In this document: positions 5,703-12,726 of the stretch, in pieces
Position numbering within the stretch: the stretch's first letter is position 1
Layout of the letters: every line of letters begins with the position of its first letter
Source: JAAFHS01 sp046049665
GTDB taxonomy: Bacteria; Pseudomonadota; Alphaproteobacteria; Rhodobacterales; Rhodobacteraceae
Length of the DNA stretch: 14,762 bases
NCBI GenBank assembly: GCA_046049665.1
Contig: JBJOQW010000015.1
Coordinates: 1 to 14,762 of the forward strand
Direction: 5' to 3'
The notes under the pieces: generated by a model
Seen by the model: only the letters and a program-made list of their open reading frames with translations
Database searches by the model: none
What the model was told of the DNA's origin: nothing
Translations under genes and position numbers: made by a program

Positions 5703-6274
5703 TGCGAGAGATGATGCCACTGTCCAAACCAACCCCGACCGGTGACACGCCTGCCCTGTCGCCCGCATTGCTGCAAAACCTTGCGGCCTTGCATGATACC
5801 CTGTCACGCCTTGGCCTGCAGAACAGGGATGCCAGCCTGCAACCCTTGATCGCCGATAGCCTTTCGCGCTGTGTCATGTTGCGCAAATATCTTGACCGGA
5901 TGAGCGCTGGTCAGGCAGGCCCCGAACCCATCGCAGATGCTCAGGTCTTTCAACGTCTGATGGCGCTTGCCGGACCTTCGACCGCGATCGAACTGCTTGA
6001 CCAGCTGCAGGTTGACCTTGACGAGGCGCGCGCCGCCCTTGTTGCCGCGCTACCCGCCCAGAACTGGGCCACCCTGCGGGCCAAGTGCCATGTTCTGATC
6101 GCTGTCGCTGGGTCAATCGGCGCCTTTTCCGTACAGACCAATGCCGAACATCTGCATGCCGCGGCCACACGCGAAGACGCCGACGCGGTCACCATGCTGG
6201 TATCCGAGATTGACCGCAGATTGCTTTCGTTGATCGGTTTTGTGCAGGACGAACGACTGGCACGGGGCACCTGA
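5702..6274 (+). CDS. Hpt (histidine phosphotransfer)-like protein
   Basis: About 190 residues. The C-terminal part (about 80-185) is an Hpt-type helical bundle: FQRLMALAG, LDQLQVDLDEARAALVAAL, then KCHVLIAVAGSIGA and AEHLHAAAT. His130 occupies the phospho-acceptor position of the usual H-x-L-K-G-x5-GA motif, but the K-G pair is I-A here. Residues 1-75 are mostly helical with no recognised domain; no signal peptide or membrane segment. The start is uncertain: ATG at 5702, 5711 or 5714, or TTG at 5660, and none has a strong ribosome site. The TGA overlaps the ATG of the sigma-54 activator gene by one base, so the two are translationally coupled. I infer that it passes phosphate to, or otherwise controls, that activator, as LuxU does for LuxO. 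Confidence 0.75.
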   Translation: MREMMPLSKPTPTGDTPALSPALLQNLAALHDTLSRLGLQNRDASLQPLIADSLSRCVMLRKYLDRMSAGQAGPEPIADAQVFQRLMALAGPSTAIELLDQLQVDLDEARAALVAALPAQNWATLRAKCHVLIAVAGSIGAFSVQTNAEHLHAAATREDADAVTMLVSEIDRRLLSLIGFVQDERLARGT

Positions 6275-7698
6275 TGGCGCAACTGCGACCACCGTCCGCA
6301 CGGCGTGGCAAGCCGCAAGGCGCCCTGCGCTCGGTGCTGCTGATCGAGGATACAACCTCGCTGCAGATGATCTACCGCTCTGTGCTGACCAAGGCCGGAA
6401 TGACGGTGCAGGCGACCACACTGGCCGCAGATGGCCTTGCCATGTTTCGTGCGACGCGTCCGCATGTGGTGCTGCTGGACCTAGAACTGCCGGATCGTGA
6501 TGGACAGTCCGTGCTGGAAGACATGCTGGCCGAAGATCCGCAGGCCCTGGTGATTGTGCTGACAGCCCATGGCTCAATCAACCGCGCCGTCGCCGCCATG
6601 CGCGCCGGCGCGCATGATTTTCTGGTCAAGCCGATCGATGAAACCCGTCTGACCGCTGCCGTAGAGAATGCCTTTATCCATCGCGGCGAAGCCGTGCCGC
6701 AGCGCCGCCCTCCGGTCATTGCTGCAAGCAAGGCATCGATGTTCGTCGGCTCATCCGATGTCATGGCCCGCCTTCAGGACAAGATCCAGTCAGTTGCCGC
6801 ATCCATGGCCACCGTCTTCATCACCGGCGAAAGCGGCACCGGCAAAGAGCTTGCCGCCCTTGCGGTGCATGGCAATTCGCCCCGCGCCGAAGGCCCGTTC
6901 ATTGCCCTGAACTGCGGTGCCATCCCGCAGGATTTGCTGGAATCCGAAGTGTTCGGCCATGTCAAAGGCAGCTTTACCGGCGCTATCTCTGACAAACCCG
7001 GTGCCGCCGCCGCCGCTGATGGCGGCACGCTGTTTCTGGATGAAGTCTGCGAAATGGCCCTGCCCCTGCAGACCAAACTGCTGCGGTTCCTGCAAACCTC
7101 TACCGTGCAACCCGTCGGCGCCACGCGCCCCCGCAAGGTCAATGTGCGCATTGTCTGTGCCACCAACCTTGACCCGCTTGAAGCCGTGCGCCGCGGCCAG
7201 TTCCGCGAAGACCTGTACTACCGCCTCTTCGTCGTGCCCATCCACATGCCCCCCCTGCGCCAACGTGGTGAGGATGTGATCGAAATCGCCGAAGCCGCAC
7301 TTGACCGTTTCGCCACCGAAGAGGGCCGCCGCTTTACCGGGCTTGATGCCCAGGTGCAGGCGCTGTTCCGCCGCTATCACTGGCCCGGAAACATCCGTCA
7401 GTTGCTGAACGTGCTGCGCAATGTGGTCGTGCTGAACCACGGCGGTCTTGTCACGCTCGATATGCTGCCCGACGGTCTGGCAGAGGCCCCAGATGAAGCG
7501 CCACCTGCGCCTGCGCCATTCGCTGAACCCAAACCGCTGGATAAACTGATCGGCAAATCCCTGGCCGAGATTGAGCGCACGGTCATCGAAGCAACGCTGG
7601 CCTTGCACGATGGCTCTGTCTCGCGTGCCGCGCGCGTGCTCGATATCGCGCCCTCAACCCTGTATCGCAAGATCGAAGGCTGGGCCAAGCAAGGCTGA
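6274..7698 (+). CDS. Sigma-54-dependent NtrC-family response regulator
   Basis: A 474-residue cytoplasmic activator with all three domains. Receiver (about 18-135): acidic pair E25-D26, phospho-acceptor D69 in LLDLELPD, T97, K119. AAA+ domain (about 157-390): Walker A GESGTGKE (185-192), the sigma-54 contact loop GSFTGA (232-237; GAFTGA in most relatives), Walker B GGTLFLDE (250-257), arginines in REDLYYRL (311-318), and WPGNIRQL (370-377). Fis-type HTH at about 447-470 (SVSRAARVLDIAPSTLYRKI). It should activate RpoN promoters when phosphorylated. No histidine kinase is adjacent; the Hpt-like gene upstream overlaps its start and is the likely phosphate source. The organisation resembles LuxO, but orthology is not shown. 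It ends five bases before the converging NAD kinase stop. Confidence 0.92.
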   Translation: MAQLRPPSARRGKPQGALRSVLLIEDTTSLQMIYRSVLTKAGMTVQATTLAADGLAMFRATRPHVVLLDLELPDRDGQSVLEDMLAEDPQALVIVLTAHGSINRAVAAMRAGAHDFLVKPIDETRLTAAVENAFIHRGEAVPQRRPPVIAASKASMFVGSSDVMARLQDKIQSVAASMATVFITGESGTGKELAALAVHGNSPRAEGPFIALNCGAIPQDLLESEVFGHVKGSFTGAISDKPGAAAAADGGTLFLDEVCEMALPLQTKLLRFLQTSTVQPVGATRPRKVNVRIVCATNLDPLEAVRRGQFREDLYYRLFVVPIHMPPLRQRGEDVIEIAEAALDRFATEEGRRFTGLDAQVQALFRRYHWPGNIRQLLNVLRNVVVLNHGGLVTLDMLPDGLAEAPDEAPPAPAPFAEPKPLDKLIGKSLAEIERTVIEATLALHDGSVSRAARVLDIAPSTLYRKIEGWAKQG

Positions 7699-7703
7699 TC
7701 TTC

Positions 7704-8465
7704 TCAGGCAAACTGCTCGTTCAACAGCCGCTCTTCCAGACCGTGCCCCGGATCGAACAGGATGCGGTGCCGCACCCCCGGCTCTGACCGCACTTCCACC
7801 GACAACACCGATGGCACAGACCGGCTGTCACTATCTGCCCGAACCGGGCGCTTTTCCGGCTCCAGCACATCAATCCGCACCACTGCACGCGCCGGCAATA
7901 ACGCCCCCCGCCAGCGCCTTGGCCGGAACGCCGCCATCGCCGTCAGCGTCAGCACATCCGCCCCGATGGGCAGGATCGGCCCGTGTGCGGAATAGTTATA
8001 GGCCGTTGACCCCGCAGGCGTTGCCACCAGCGCCCCATCGCAGACCAGCTCTTCCATCCGGATCTTGCCGTCCACGCTGATGCGCAGCTTGGCCGCCTGT
8101 GCCCCCGCCCGCAGCAACGACACTTCGTTGATCGCCAGCGCCTCGACCACCCCGCCATCCGCCGTCTCAGCCCGCATGAACAACGGGTGGATCACCGCTT
8201 CTTCCGCCTCATCCAGCCGCTCGCTCAGCCCTTCCGCGAAATAGGTATTCATCAGAAAACCGATCGTCCCGCAGTTCATGCCATAAACCGGCAGGCCATG
8301 CGGCTGCATCTCATGCAATGTCTGCAGCATGAAGCCGTCGCCCCCCAAGGCCACCACCACTTCCGCTTCCGCCACGCCTACTTGCCCGTGTTCCGCCGTC
8401 AGATGTGCAAGGGCCTCAGCCGCCGCCGGTGCCGTGCTTGCCGCAAAATGTATCCGCCGCGCCAT
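7704..8465 (-). CDS. nadK: NAD kinase
   Basis: ATP-dependent phosphorylation of NAD to NADP in the cytoplasm. The 253-residue length is normal for alphaproteobacterial NadK. Signature elements: LGGDGFML (GGDG at 41-44, with the catalytic aspartate), MNCGTIGFLMN (63-73), AINEVSLLR with the N-E pair at 113-114, and CDGALVATPAGSTAYNYSAHGPILP (142-166). The start is the ATG at 8465, giving MARRIHFAAS, which matches the first beta strand of the family; the frame is open up to 8567 but that extension has no family character. A weak G-rich stretch precedes the start. It is divergent from glyA with 185 bases between, and converges on the sigma-54 activator gene. Confidence 0.93.
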   Translation of the reverse strand: MARRIHFAASTAPAAAEALAHLTAEHGQVGVAEAEVVVALGGDGFMLQTLHEMQPHGLPVYGMNCGTIGFLMNTYFAEGLSERLDEAEEAVIHPLFMRAETADGGVVEALAINEVSLLRAGAQAAKLRISVDGKIRMEELVCDGALVATPAGSTAYNYSAHGPILPIGADVLTLTAMAAFRPRRWRGALLPARAVVRIDVLEPEKRPVRADSDSRSVPSVLSVEVRSEPGVRHRILFDPGHGLEERLLNEQFA

Positions 8466-8650
8466 CTGATCCCCCGCATTCCCCGGCACCTTGTCGCCCT
8501 GCGCCCGCAACATCAAGGCGTTTTGGCACCCCCGGCTTTCCGATGCGTCACAAAATTTCGCGCGCATGGCCCAAGCCGTCGTTTTCTTGCCTTTTCACAG
8601 CCGCGCGCTTCTTCTACATGGTCGCATCCCTTTTGGCCCGGAGAACGCCC

Positions 8651-9946
8651 ATGAACGCCCCGCATCGTGACAACGGCTTTTTCACTGAAACCCTTGCATC
8701 GCGTGATGCCGAACTGTTCGGTGCGATGACGCAGGAACTGGGCCGCCAGCGCGATGAGATCGAACTGATCGCATCCGAAAACATCGTCAGCCGCGCCGTC
8801 ATGGAAGCGCAGGGTTCGGTGATGACGAACAAATACGCCGAAGGCTACCCCGGCAAGCGCTACTACGGCGGTTGCCAGTATGTGGACATTGCCGAAAACT
8901 TGGCCATTGAGCGTGCCACCAAACTGTTCGGCTGCGCCTATGCCAACGTCCAGCCCAATTCAGGCTCTCAGGCCAACCAGGGCGTGTTTCAAGCCCTGAT
9001 CCAACCCGGTGATACCATTCTTGGGATGAGCCTTGATGCAGGCGGCCACCTCACCCACGGGGCCGCCCCCAACCAGTCGGGCAAATGGTTCAAGGCCGTG
9101 CAATACGGTGTGCGCAAGCAGGATCTGCGGCTTGATTATGATCAGGTGCAAGAGCTTGCGACCGAGCATAAGCCAAAGATGATCATCGCAGGCGGCAGCG
9201 CCATTCCGCGCCAGATCGACTTTGCCCGCATGCGCGAAATTGCCGATTCGGTCGGGGCCTACCTGCTGGTCGACATGGCCCACTTTGCAGGCCTCGTGGC
9301 TGCGGGCCTGTACCCCAGCCCCTTCCCGCACGCCCATGTCGCCACCACGACCACGCACAAAACCCTGCGCGGCCCGCGCGGCGGCATGATCCTGACGGAT
9401 GATGAGGCGATTGCGAAGAAGGTGAATTCGGCCATCTTCCCGGGTATTCAGGGCGGCCCCTTGATGCATGTGATCGCCGCCAAGGCCGTGGCCTTCGGCG
9501 AGGCACTGGAGCCGGGTTTCAAGACCTATCAGGCACAGGTGATCAAGAACGCGCAGGCGCTGGCTGATCAACTGATGAAGGGCGGCCTGGACATTGTGAC
9601 GGGCGGCACCGACACGCACCTGATGCTGGTCGATCTGCGCCCCAAGGGTGTGAAAGGCAATGCCACGGAAAAGGCCCTTGGGCGCGCGCATATCACCTGC
9701 AACAAGAACGGCATCCCGTTTGATACCGAAAAGCCCACCATCACCTCAGGTGTGCGCCTTGGCACACCCGCAGGCACCACACGCGGCTTTGGCGAAGAAG
9801 AATTCCGCGATATCGGCCGCTGGATCACCGAAGTGGTTGATGGTCTTGCCGCCAATGGCGAAGACGGCAATGGTGCTGTCGAAGCCGCCGTGCGCGCCAA
9901 GGTGCAGGCCCTGTGTGACCGCTTCCCGATCTATCCGGGGCTCTAA
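8651..9946 (+). CDS. glyA: Serine hydroxymethyltransferase
   Basis: PLP enzyme interconverting serine and glycine while loading tetrahydrofolate with a one-carbon unit. It has 431 residues, as in other bacterial GlyA. The PLP lysine is K237 in TTTTHKTLRGPRGG; ELIASENIVS (38-47), YAEGYPGKRYYGGC (62-75), QPNSGSQAN (101-109) and LLVDMAHFAGLVAAG (205-219) are canonical. The ATG at 8651 sits behind CCCGGAGAACGCCC; the frame extends 82 codons upstream but that stretch lacks family sequence. The 185-base gap to nadK has no riboswitch fold or strong promoter that I can defend. A hairpin 12 bases after the stop is the likely terminator. Confidence 0.97.
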   Translation: MNAPHRDNGFFTETLASRDAELFGAMTQELGRQRDEIELIASENIVSRAVMEAQGSVMTNKYAEGYPGKRYYGGCQYVDIAENLAIERATKLFGCAYANVQPNSGSQANQGVFQALIQPGDTILGMSLDAGGHLTHGAAPNQSGKWFKAVQYGVRKQDLRLDYDQVQELATEHKPKMIIAGGSAIPRQIDFARMREIADSVGAYLLVDMAHFAGLVAAGLYPSPFPHAHVATTTTHKTLRGPRGGMILTDDEAIAKKVNSAIFPGIQGGPLMHVIAAKAVAFGEALEPGFKTYQAQVIKNAQALADQLMKGGLDIVTGGTDTHLMLVDLRPKGVKGNATEKALGRAHITCNKNGIPFDTEKPTITSGVRLGTPAGTTRGFGEEEFRDIGRWITEVVDGLAANGEDGNGAVEAAVRAKVQALCDRFPIYPGL

Positions 9947-9958
9947 ATCTCAAGACGC

Positions 9959-9993
9959 GCTGGCCGGTCACTTGGCATCGGCCAGCACTCTTT
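9959..9993 (+). terminator. glyA terminator
   Basis: GCTGGCCGGT pairs with ATCGGCCAGC (nine Watson-Crick pairs and one G-T) around an eight-base loop, followed by ACTCTTTCC. It lies 12 bases after the glyA stop. Confidence 0.72.
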
Positions 9994-10093
9994 CCGTCAT
10001 TCATCTGTCCTCAACTATCCCCGCGCGGCGCGCACCCAAGCCGGTTGGCCGCAGGCCAGAGGCGAGGCAAAAGGATTGCGCCGCAGGCGCTCA

Positions 10094-10267
10094 TCATGAT
10101 GGCTGCGGGCTGCCGCCAAATGGAACCTCGGCCCGTCTGACCCGCGCCTTCGTGCAGGCCGCCACCCGGCGCAGCATGTCCGGCATCAAACCGAAGTCCC
10201 AAGGCGTGCCGGACCGGTAGTCAACGGCATCAGCATCTTCCACAGCCCGTGTCACCTGCTTTGCCAT
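10094..10267 (-). CDS. 57-residue hypothetical protein, coupled to the gene upstream
   Basis: I do not recognise this protein. It reads MAKQVTRAVEDADAVDYRSG, then TPWDFGLMPDMLRRVAACTK, then ARVRRAEVPFGGSPQPS, and ends at two consecutive TGA codons. No signal peptide or membrane segment; the middle is basic and helical, with one cysteine. The stop of the preceding gene overlaps its start: minus-strand ATGATGG contains two start codons, the first overlapping the TGA by four bases (ATGA), the second by one. The second is used here; the first adds one Met. This coupling, plus balanced protein-like composition, argues that it is real. It would share the TetR-controlled promoter upstream of the 116-residue gene. 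The overlapping minus-strand frame at 10011-10202 has no such support. Confidence 0.62.
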   Translation of the reverse strand: MAKQVTRAVEDADAVDYRSGTPWDFGLMPDMLRRVAACTKARVRRAEVPFGGSPQPS

Positions 10268-10617
10268 CATGCCACCCGTGCCATCAGTTGCCCCGCCGCC
10301 TGCATTGCCGCCTGCCCCATTACCGGCCCCATCACCGCCCCCTGCTGCAGGCAGGCCAGTGCCCCGCTGAACCGGATATGTTCCGGCCGCAGCGCCCGCG
10401 CTGCAATCGCCGCTTCCTTCAGCGCATGCAGCCGTGCCTTGGCCACCACCAGAAGTGCCGGTTCAACCCGCCCTTCCACCTGCGCAATCGCAGCCGTCAT
10501 TCCCGCCACTTCGTCATCAATCCGCCCCAGCAAAGCCAACCCCTCCACTTCCTCTGCCGAGGCTGTGTTGATCTGCCTGATAAGGCCACGCATCCTTGTA
10601 GAAATCTGGGCAAACAT
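10267..10617 (-). CDS. Hypothetical helical protein, TetR-controlled
   Basis: A 116-residue protein without a family that I recognise. It looks all-helical: amphipathic stretches at about 1-18, 20-45 (AEEVEGLALLGRIDDEVAGMTAAIAQVE), 50-75 and 84-112, the last rich in Ala, Met and Gly (GAVMGPVMGQAAMQAAG). No signal peptide or clear membrane segment. I chose the ATG at 10617 because GGAGACCCAG lies just before it; ATGs at 10647 and 10629 are in frame, and the 10647 one coincides with the predicted transcription start, so a leaderless longer form is possible. Three copies of TGAAC-N3-GTTCA lie at its promoter. The composition is somewhat phasin-like, but that is only an impression. Its stop overlaps the start of the 57-residue gene. 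Confidence 0.72.
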   Translation of the reverse strand: MFAQISTRMRGLIRQINTASAEEVEGLALLGRIDDEVAGMTAAIAQVEGRVEPALLVVAKARLHALKEAAIAARALRPEHIRFSGALACLQQGAVMGPVMGQAAMQAAGQLMARVA

Positions 10618-10633
10618 CTGGGTCTCCATCCCG

Positions 10634-10646
10634 TGAACGTTGTTCA
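10634..10646. promoter_or_regulatory. TetR operator copy 1
   Basis: TGAAC-GTT-GTTCA, a 13-bp palindrome. It lies immediately downstream of the predicted start point (about 10647) on the minus strand, 17 bases before the 10617 start codon, and would block initiation. Confidence 0.65.
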
Positions 10647-10653
10647 TGTGGAG

Positions 10654-10681
10654 ACCATAACACAACTTGAACATCGTTCAA
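10654..10681 (-). promoter_or_regulatory. Predicted promoter of the two-gene unit
   Basis: On the minus strand, TTGAAC (10681-10676) and TATGGT (10659-10654) are 16 bases apart, a plausible -35/-10 pair. The -35 is the left arm of operator copy 2, so a bound regulator would cover it. Confidence 0.55.
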
Positions 10682-10682
10682 G
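10666..10682. promoter_or_regulatory. TetR operator copy 2
   Basis: TGAAC-ATC-GTTCA at its core (10668-10680), extended to a 17-base palindrome by CT/AG on the flanks; the best-extended copy. It covers the predicted -35. Confidence 0.68.
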
Positions 10683-10690
10683 AATTATTC

Positions 10691-10703
10691 TGAACATAGT
10701 TCA
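10691..10703. promoter_or_regulatory. TetR operator copy 3
   Basis: TGAAC-ATA-GTTCA. Its centre is 23 bases from copy 2, upstream of the predicted promoter and nine bases after the TetR gene stop. Confidence 0.62.
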
Positions 10704-10711
10704 CAAAATTT

Positions 10712-11308
10712 TCAGCGCCCGATTTCGCGCAGAACCATCGCGATCATCGTTTCGATATCCGTCAGGGGCGCTGATGGCGCACGGTTGTTCAGCCCCAACA
10801 GCACAATGCCGTGCACCGCCGAAAACAGCCCCCGAACCATCAGGTCCAGATTGCGCCGCTCCAGCGCCGGGAACAGTGCCGCAATCGGCCCTTCGATCCT
10901 GCCGAACAGGTCCGCCAATGCGATGCGGTACCACTCGGGCACCTCTGCGCCCGTCACATCAAACAGCGCCCGCCACAGATGCAGGTTTTCCGCCGCAAAG
11001 TGCAGATAGGCATGCCCCAGCGCCACCATCTGATCCCGCGGTGCTGCCCCCTGCACCCCCGCCAGTGACGCCACCGCCATCTCGCCCAGCCGCGCAAAGG
11101 TGCGCACGTTCACCTGCATCACCAGCGCCGTCATGTCATCGACCACGTTGTAGATCGCGCCCACCGCACAGCCCGCCTGCGCCGCAAGCTCGCGCGCCTT
11201 CAGCGATGCCGCACCTTGTGCTGCAATCTGCGCTTCGGCCAGCTCAATCAACCGCAGACGCAGGTCATCGCGCCGCAGGCTTGCCTTACTGGGTTCCGCG
11301 TCCATCAT
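10712..11308 (-). CDS. TetR-family transcriptional regulator (WHG domain)
   Basis: A 198-residue dimeric repressor type. The N-terminal HTH spans about 18-62, with the recognition region ELAAQAGCAVGAIYNVVDDMTALV. The C-terminal ligand/dimer domain shows the WHG-type blocks HLWRALFDVTG (110-120) and LFSAVHGIVLLGL (161-173). The ligand is unknown. ATG 11308 (or 11305) follows CAAGGGG; the upstream in-frame ATG at 11332 is unlikely because it lies inside the operator. A palindrome TGAAC-N3-GTTCA lies 11 bases before the start codon on the predicted -10, and three more copies follow the stop at the next gene's promoter. Autorepression and repression of the two downstream genes is therefore the likely role, an inference from site position. 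Confidence 0.88.
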   Translation of the reverse strand: MMDAEPSKASLRRDDLRLRLIELAEAQIAAQGAASLKARELAAQAGCAVGAIYNVVDDMTALVMQVNVRTFARLGEMAVASLAGVQGAAPRDQMVALGHAYLHFAAENLHLWRALFDVTGAEVPEWYRIALADLFGRIEGPIAALFPALERRNLDLMVRGLFSAVHGIVLLGLNNRAPSAPLTDIETMIAMVLREIGR

Positions 11309-11318
11309 GACAGCCCCT

Positions 11319-11331
11319 TGAACAAAGTTCA
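11319..11331. promoter_or_regulatory. TetR operator copy 4 (autoregulatory)
   Basis: TGAAC-AAA-GTTCA. It overlaps the predicted minus-strand -10 TATGAA (11333-11328), which has TTGTGA (11357-11352) as a possible -35 with an 18-base spacer. It ends 11 bases before the TetR start codon. Confidence 0.66.
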
Positions 11332-11364
11332 TAGAGCCTAGCACCCGGCCATCACAAAGAAAAG

Positions 11365-11739
11365 TCAGACGCCGCCTTGTAGCCAGACAAAACCGCCCGC
11401 AAACACCGCCAGCACCAACAGCCCCACCGCCACCGATGCAGCCACGCGCACCACACCAGCCAGCGCGCCACCCGCAGCAGGGTTGATCGTCGTCAGATGC
11501 CGCACGCAGGTATCATAATCCCGCGCCACAGCGCCTTCATCCACCTGCAGCAGCAGCTTTGGCACCGCCGATTTCGCCTCGGCCACCGAAAGCCGCCCTG
11601 CCGCCTGCCGCACGCGCCGCGGCAAACGCCGACCAGCATGATGCAGCTTGTCAGACAGGGTATTGCCACGCGCCCGCAGGCGTTCTTCCAACAGGCCATT
11701 CACCCGCTGCGCCATTTGCTGAACCGTGACCGCGCCCAT
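11365..11739 (-). CDS. Hypothetical protein with C-terminal membrane anchor
   Basis: A 124-residue protein. Residues 1-60 are basic and helical (QQMAQRVNGLLEERLRARG, then RRLPRRVRQAAGRLSVAEA); residues 61-85 (PKLLLQVDEGAVARDYDTCVRHL) form another helix; residues about 99-120 are a single membrane segment ending WLQGGV. This makes a tail-anchored inner-membrane protein with a cytoplasmic basic domain. It resembles short proteins seen in other Rhodobacterales, but I cannot name a function. The start is taken as the ATG at 11739 because TGAGGGCAAG precedes it; an ATG at 11805 in the same frame would add 22 residues and lacks a ribosome site. It precedes the TetR gene by 56 bases on the same strand; the operator between suggests separate control. 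The alpha/beta hydrolase gene is divergent. Confidence 0.65.
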   Translation of the reverse strand: MGAVTVQQMAQRVNGLLEERLRARGNTLSDKLHHAGRRLPRRVRQAAGRLSVAEAKSAVPKLLLQVDEGAVARDYDTCVRHLTTINPAAGGALAGVVRVAASVAVGLLVLAVFAGGFVWLQGGV

Positions 11740-11834
11740 CTTGCCCTCATTGACCAGGTCCTTCTGGAATACGCCGTTTGCAACAGATTTCAACACCTCT
11801 GGCATTGCAAACCCGCTGGGATTACAAGAATTTC

Positions 11835-12614
11835 ATGCTCGCCCTGACCCATTATCCTGCAGAAGAAACCAATCATCAGCCCCCTCTGCTGATTGTTCAC
11901 GGCCTGTTTGGGTCCGCCCGCAACTGGGGCGTCATTGCCCGCCACCTTGCCAGCACGCGCAACGTCTATACCGTCGATCAGCGCAACCATGGCCTTAGCC
12001 CCCGCAACGACAGCAACAGCTACCCCGATATGGCCGCCGATCTGGCCGAAGTGATCGGTCATATCGGTGCGCCCATGGATGTGCTGGGCCATTCCATGGG
12101 CGGCAAGGCCGCGATGGTACTGGCCCTGACGCAGCCGCAGCTGATCCGCCGCCTGATCGTCGCCGATATCGCCCCCGTCGCCTACCGCCACGACAACACG
12201 CAGCACACCGCTGCCATGCTGGCCATGCCGCTGGACGGTCTTGCCTCGCGCAGCGAGGCTGACCGCCGCCTGTCTGCCACCGTGCCCGACCCCGCCTTGC
12301 GCGCGTTCTTCCTGCAATCGCTTGATCTGAAGTCCACACCACCACAGTGGCGCCTGAACCTGCCCGTGCTGGCCGATCAGATGCCCTTGATCGTGGGCTG
12401 GCCGAATATCGCAGGCCAGTTTCCGAACGCCGCCCTGTTTCTGTCAGGCGGCAAGTCCAGTTACGTGCTGCCCGAACACCGCCCGATCATCCGCGCTCTG
12501 TTCCCCAAAGCCCGCTTTGCCAAACTGCCAGAGGCCAGCCACTGGCTGCACGCCGATGCGCCCCGCGCATTTGAAGAAACGGTCGAGGTGTTTCTGACAG
12601 CGCCCCCGGCCTGA
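11835..12614 (+). CDS. Alpha/beta hydrolase, YbfF-type esterase
   Basis: A 259-residue cytoplasmic alpha/beta hydrolase. IVHGLFGSARNWG (20-32) supplies the oxyanion-hole H-G, VDQRNHGLS (47-55) is typical of the family, the nucleophile is S87 in GHSMGG (85-90), D111 in VADIAP is the probable acid by analogy with YbfF, and H236 in EASHWLHAD is the catalytic histidine. No signal peptide. Substrate unknown; YbfF-like enzymes act on short acyl or thioester substrates. The frame begins at 11778, but the first block of family sequence begins at MLALTHYP, so I use the ATG at 11835, behind a weak ACAAGAA. It is followed five bases later by a 28-bp palindrome that probably ends the transcript. Confidence 0.85.
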   Translation: MLALTHYPAEETNHQPPLLIVHGLFGSARNWGVIARHLASTRNVYTVDQRNHGLSPRNDSNSYPDMAADLAEVIGHIGAPMDVLGHSMGGKAAMVLALTQPQLIRRLIVADIAPVAYRHDNTQHTAAMLAMPLDGLASRSEADRRLSATVPDPALRAFFLQSLDLKSTPPQWRLNLPVLADQMPLIVGWPNIAGQFPNAALFLSGGKSSYVLPEHRPIIRALFPKARFAKLPEASHWLHADAPRAFEETVEVFLTAPPA

Positions 12615-12618
12615 ACAT

Positions 12619-12646
12619 CTGAAAATTTTCGTACGAAAATTTTCAG
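12619..12646. terminator. 28-bp perfect palindrome after the hydrolase gene
   Basis: CTGAAAATTTTCGT is followed directly by its exact reverse complement; the centre is CGTACG. The AT-rich arms and absence of a loop make it symmetric, so it could act as a bidirectional terminator, a REP-like element or a protein site. Nested GAAAATTTTC palindromes occur in each arm. Confidence 0.55.
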
Positions 12647-12651
12647 CCCCC

Positions 12652-12684
12652 CGCCCGCTGGCGCAAGCTCGGCTTGCACGGGCG
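12652..12684 (+). other. Imperfect hairpin in the aguB leader
   Basis: CGCCCG (12652-12657) pairs with CGGGCG (12679-12684), enclosing a perfect GCAAGC/GCTTGC stem with a TCG loop; the join is asymmetric (CTGGC on one side, A on the other). It ends 42 bases before the aguB start codon. It may form part of the terminator region or an mRNA leader fold. Confidence 0.35.
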
Positions 12685-12726
12685 ATCCTTGCACCACATG
12701 ATGCGCCCGAACCAACGGGGGCCACC

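Noticed and set aside
6790..7608. 272-codon frame opposite the sigma-54 activator gene
   Set aside because: It is antisense to a gene with receiver, AAA+ and HTH motifs all intact; the product is Gly/Gln/His-rich without domains.
8524..8536. Possible sigma-54 promoter (TGGCAC ... GGC) upstream of glyA
   Set aside because: The GG and GC dinucleotides are 10 bases apart instead of the required 12, and the TTGC element is absent.
8405..8650. Upstream in-frame extension of glyA by 82 codons
   Set aside because: It runs antisense into nadK, lacks GlyA-family sequence, and the 8651 ATG has a good GGAG ribosome site and the expected N-terminus.
8466..8650. Riboswitch in the glyA leader
   Set aside because: I see no conserved glycine, SAM or THF riboswitch core in the 185-base gap, only short GC-rich pairings.
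10011..10202. 63-codon minus-strand frame
   Set aside because: It overlaps the 57-residue gene in another frame, has no ribosome site and is not coupled to the upstream gene.
10667..10681. FNR-like reading of TTGAA...TTCAA
   Set aside because: The arms are spaced for a 15-base palindrome and not for the 14-base FNR site, and the same core recurs three more times as a different 13-base operator.
10249..11310. A 353-codon open frame on the plus strand
   Set aside because: It is antisense to the TetR gene and the 116-residue gene; the product is Pro/Arg/His-rich with no domain, and the operators and ribosome sites support the minus strand.
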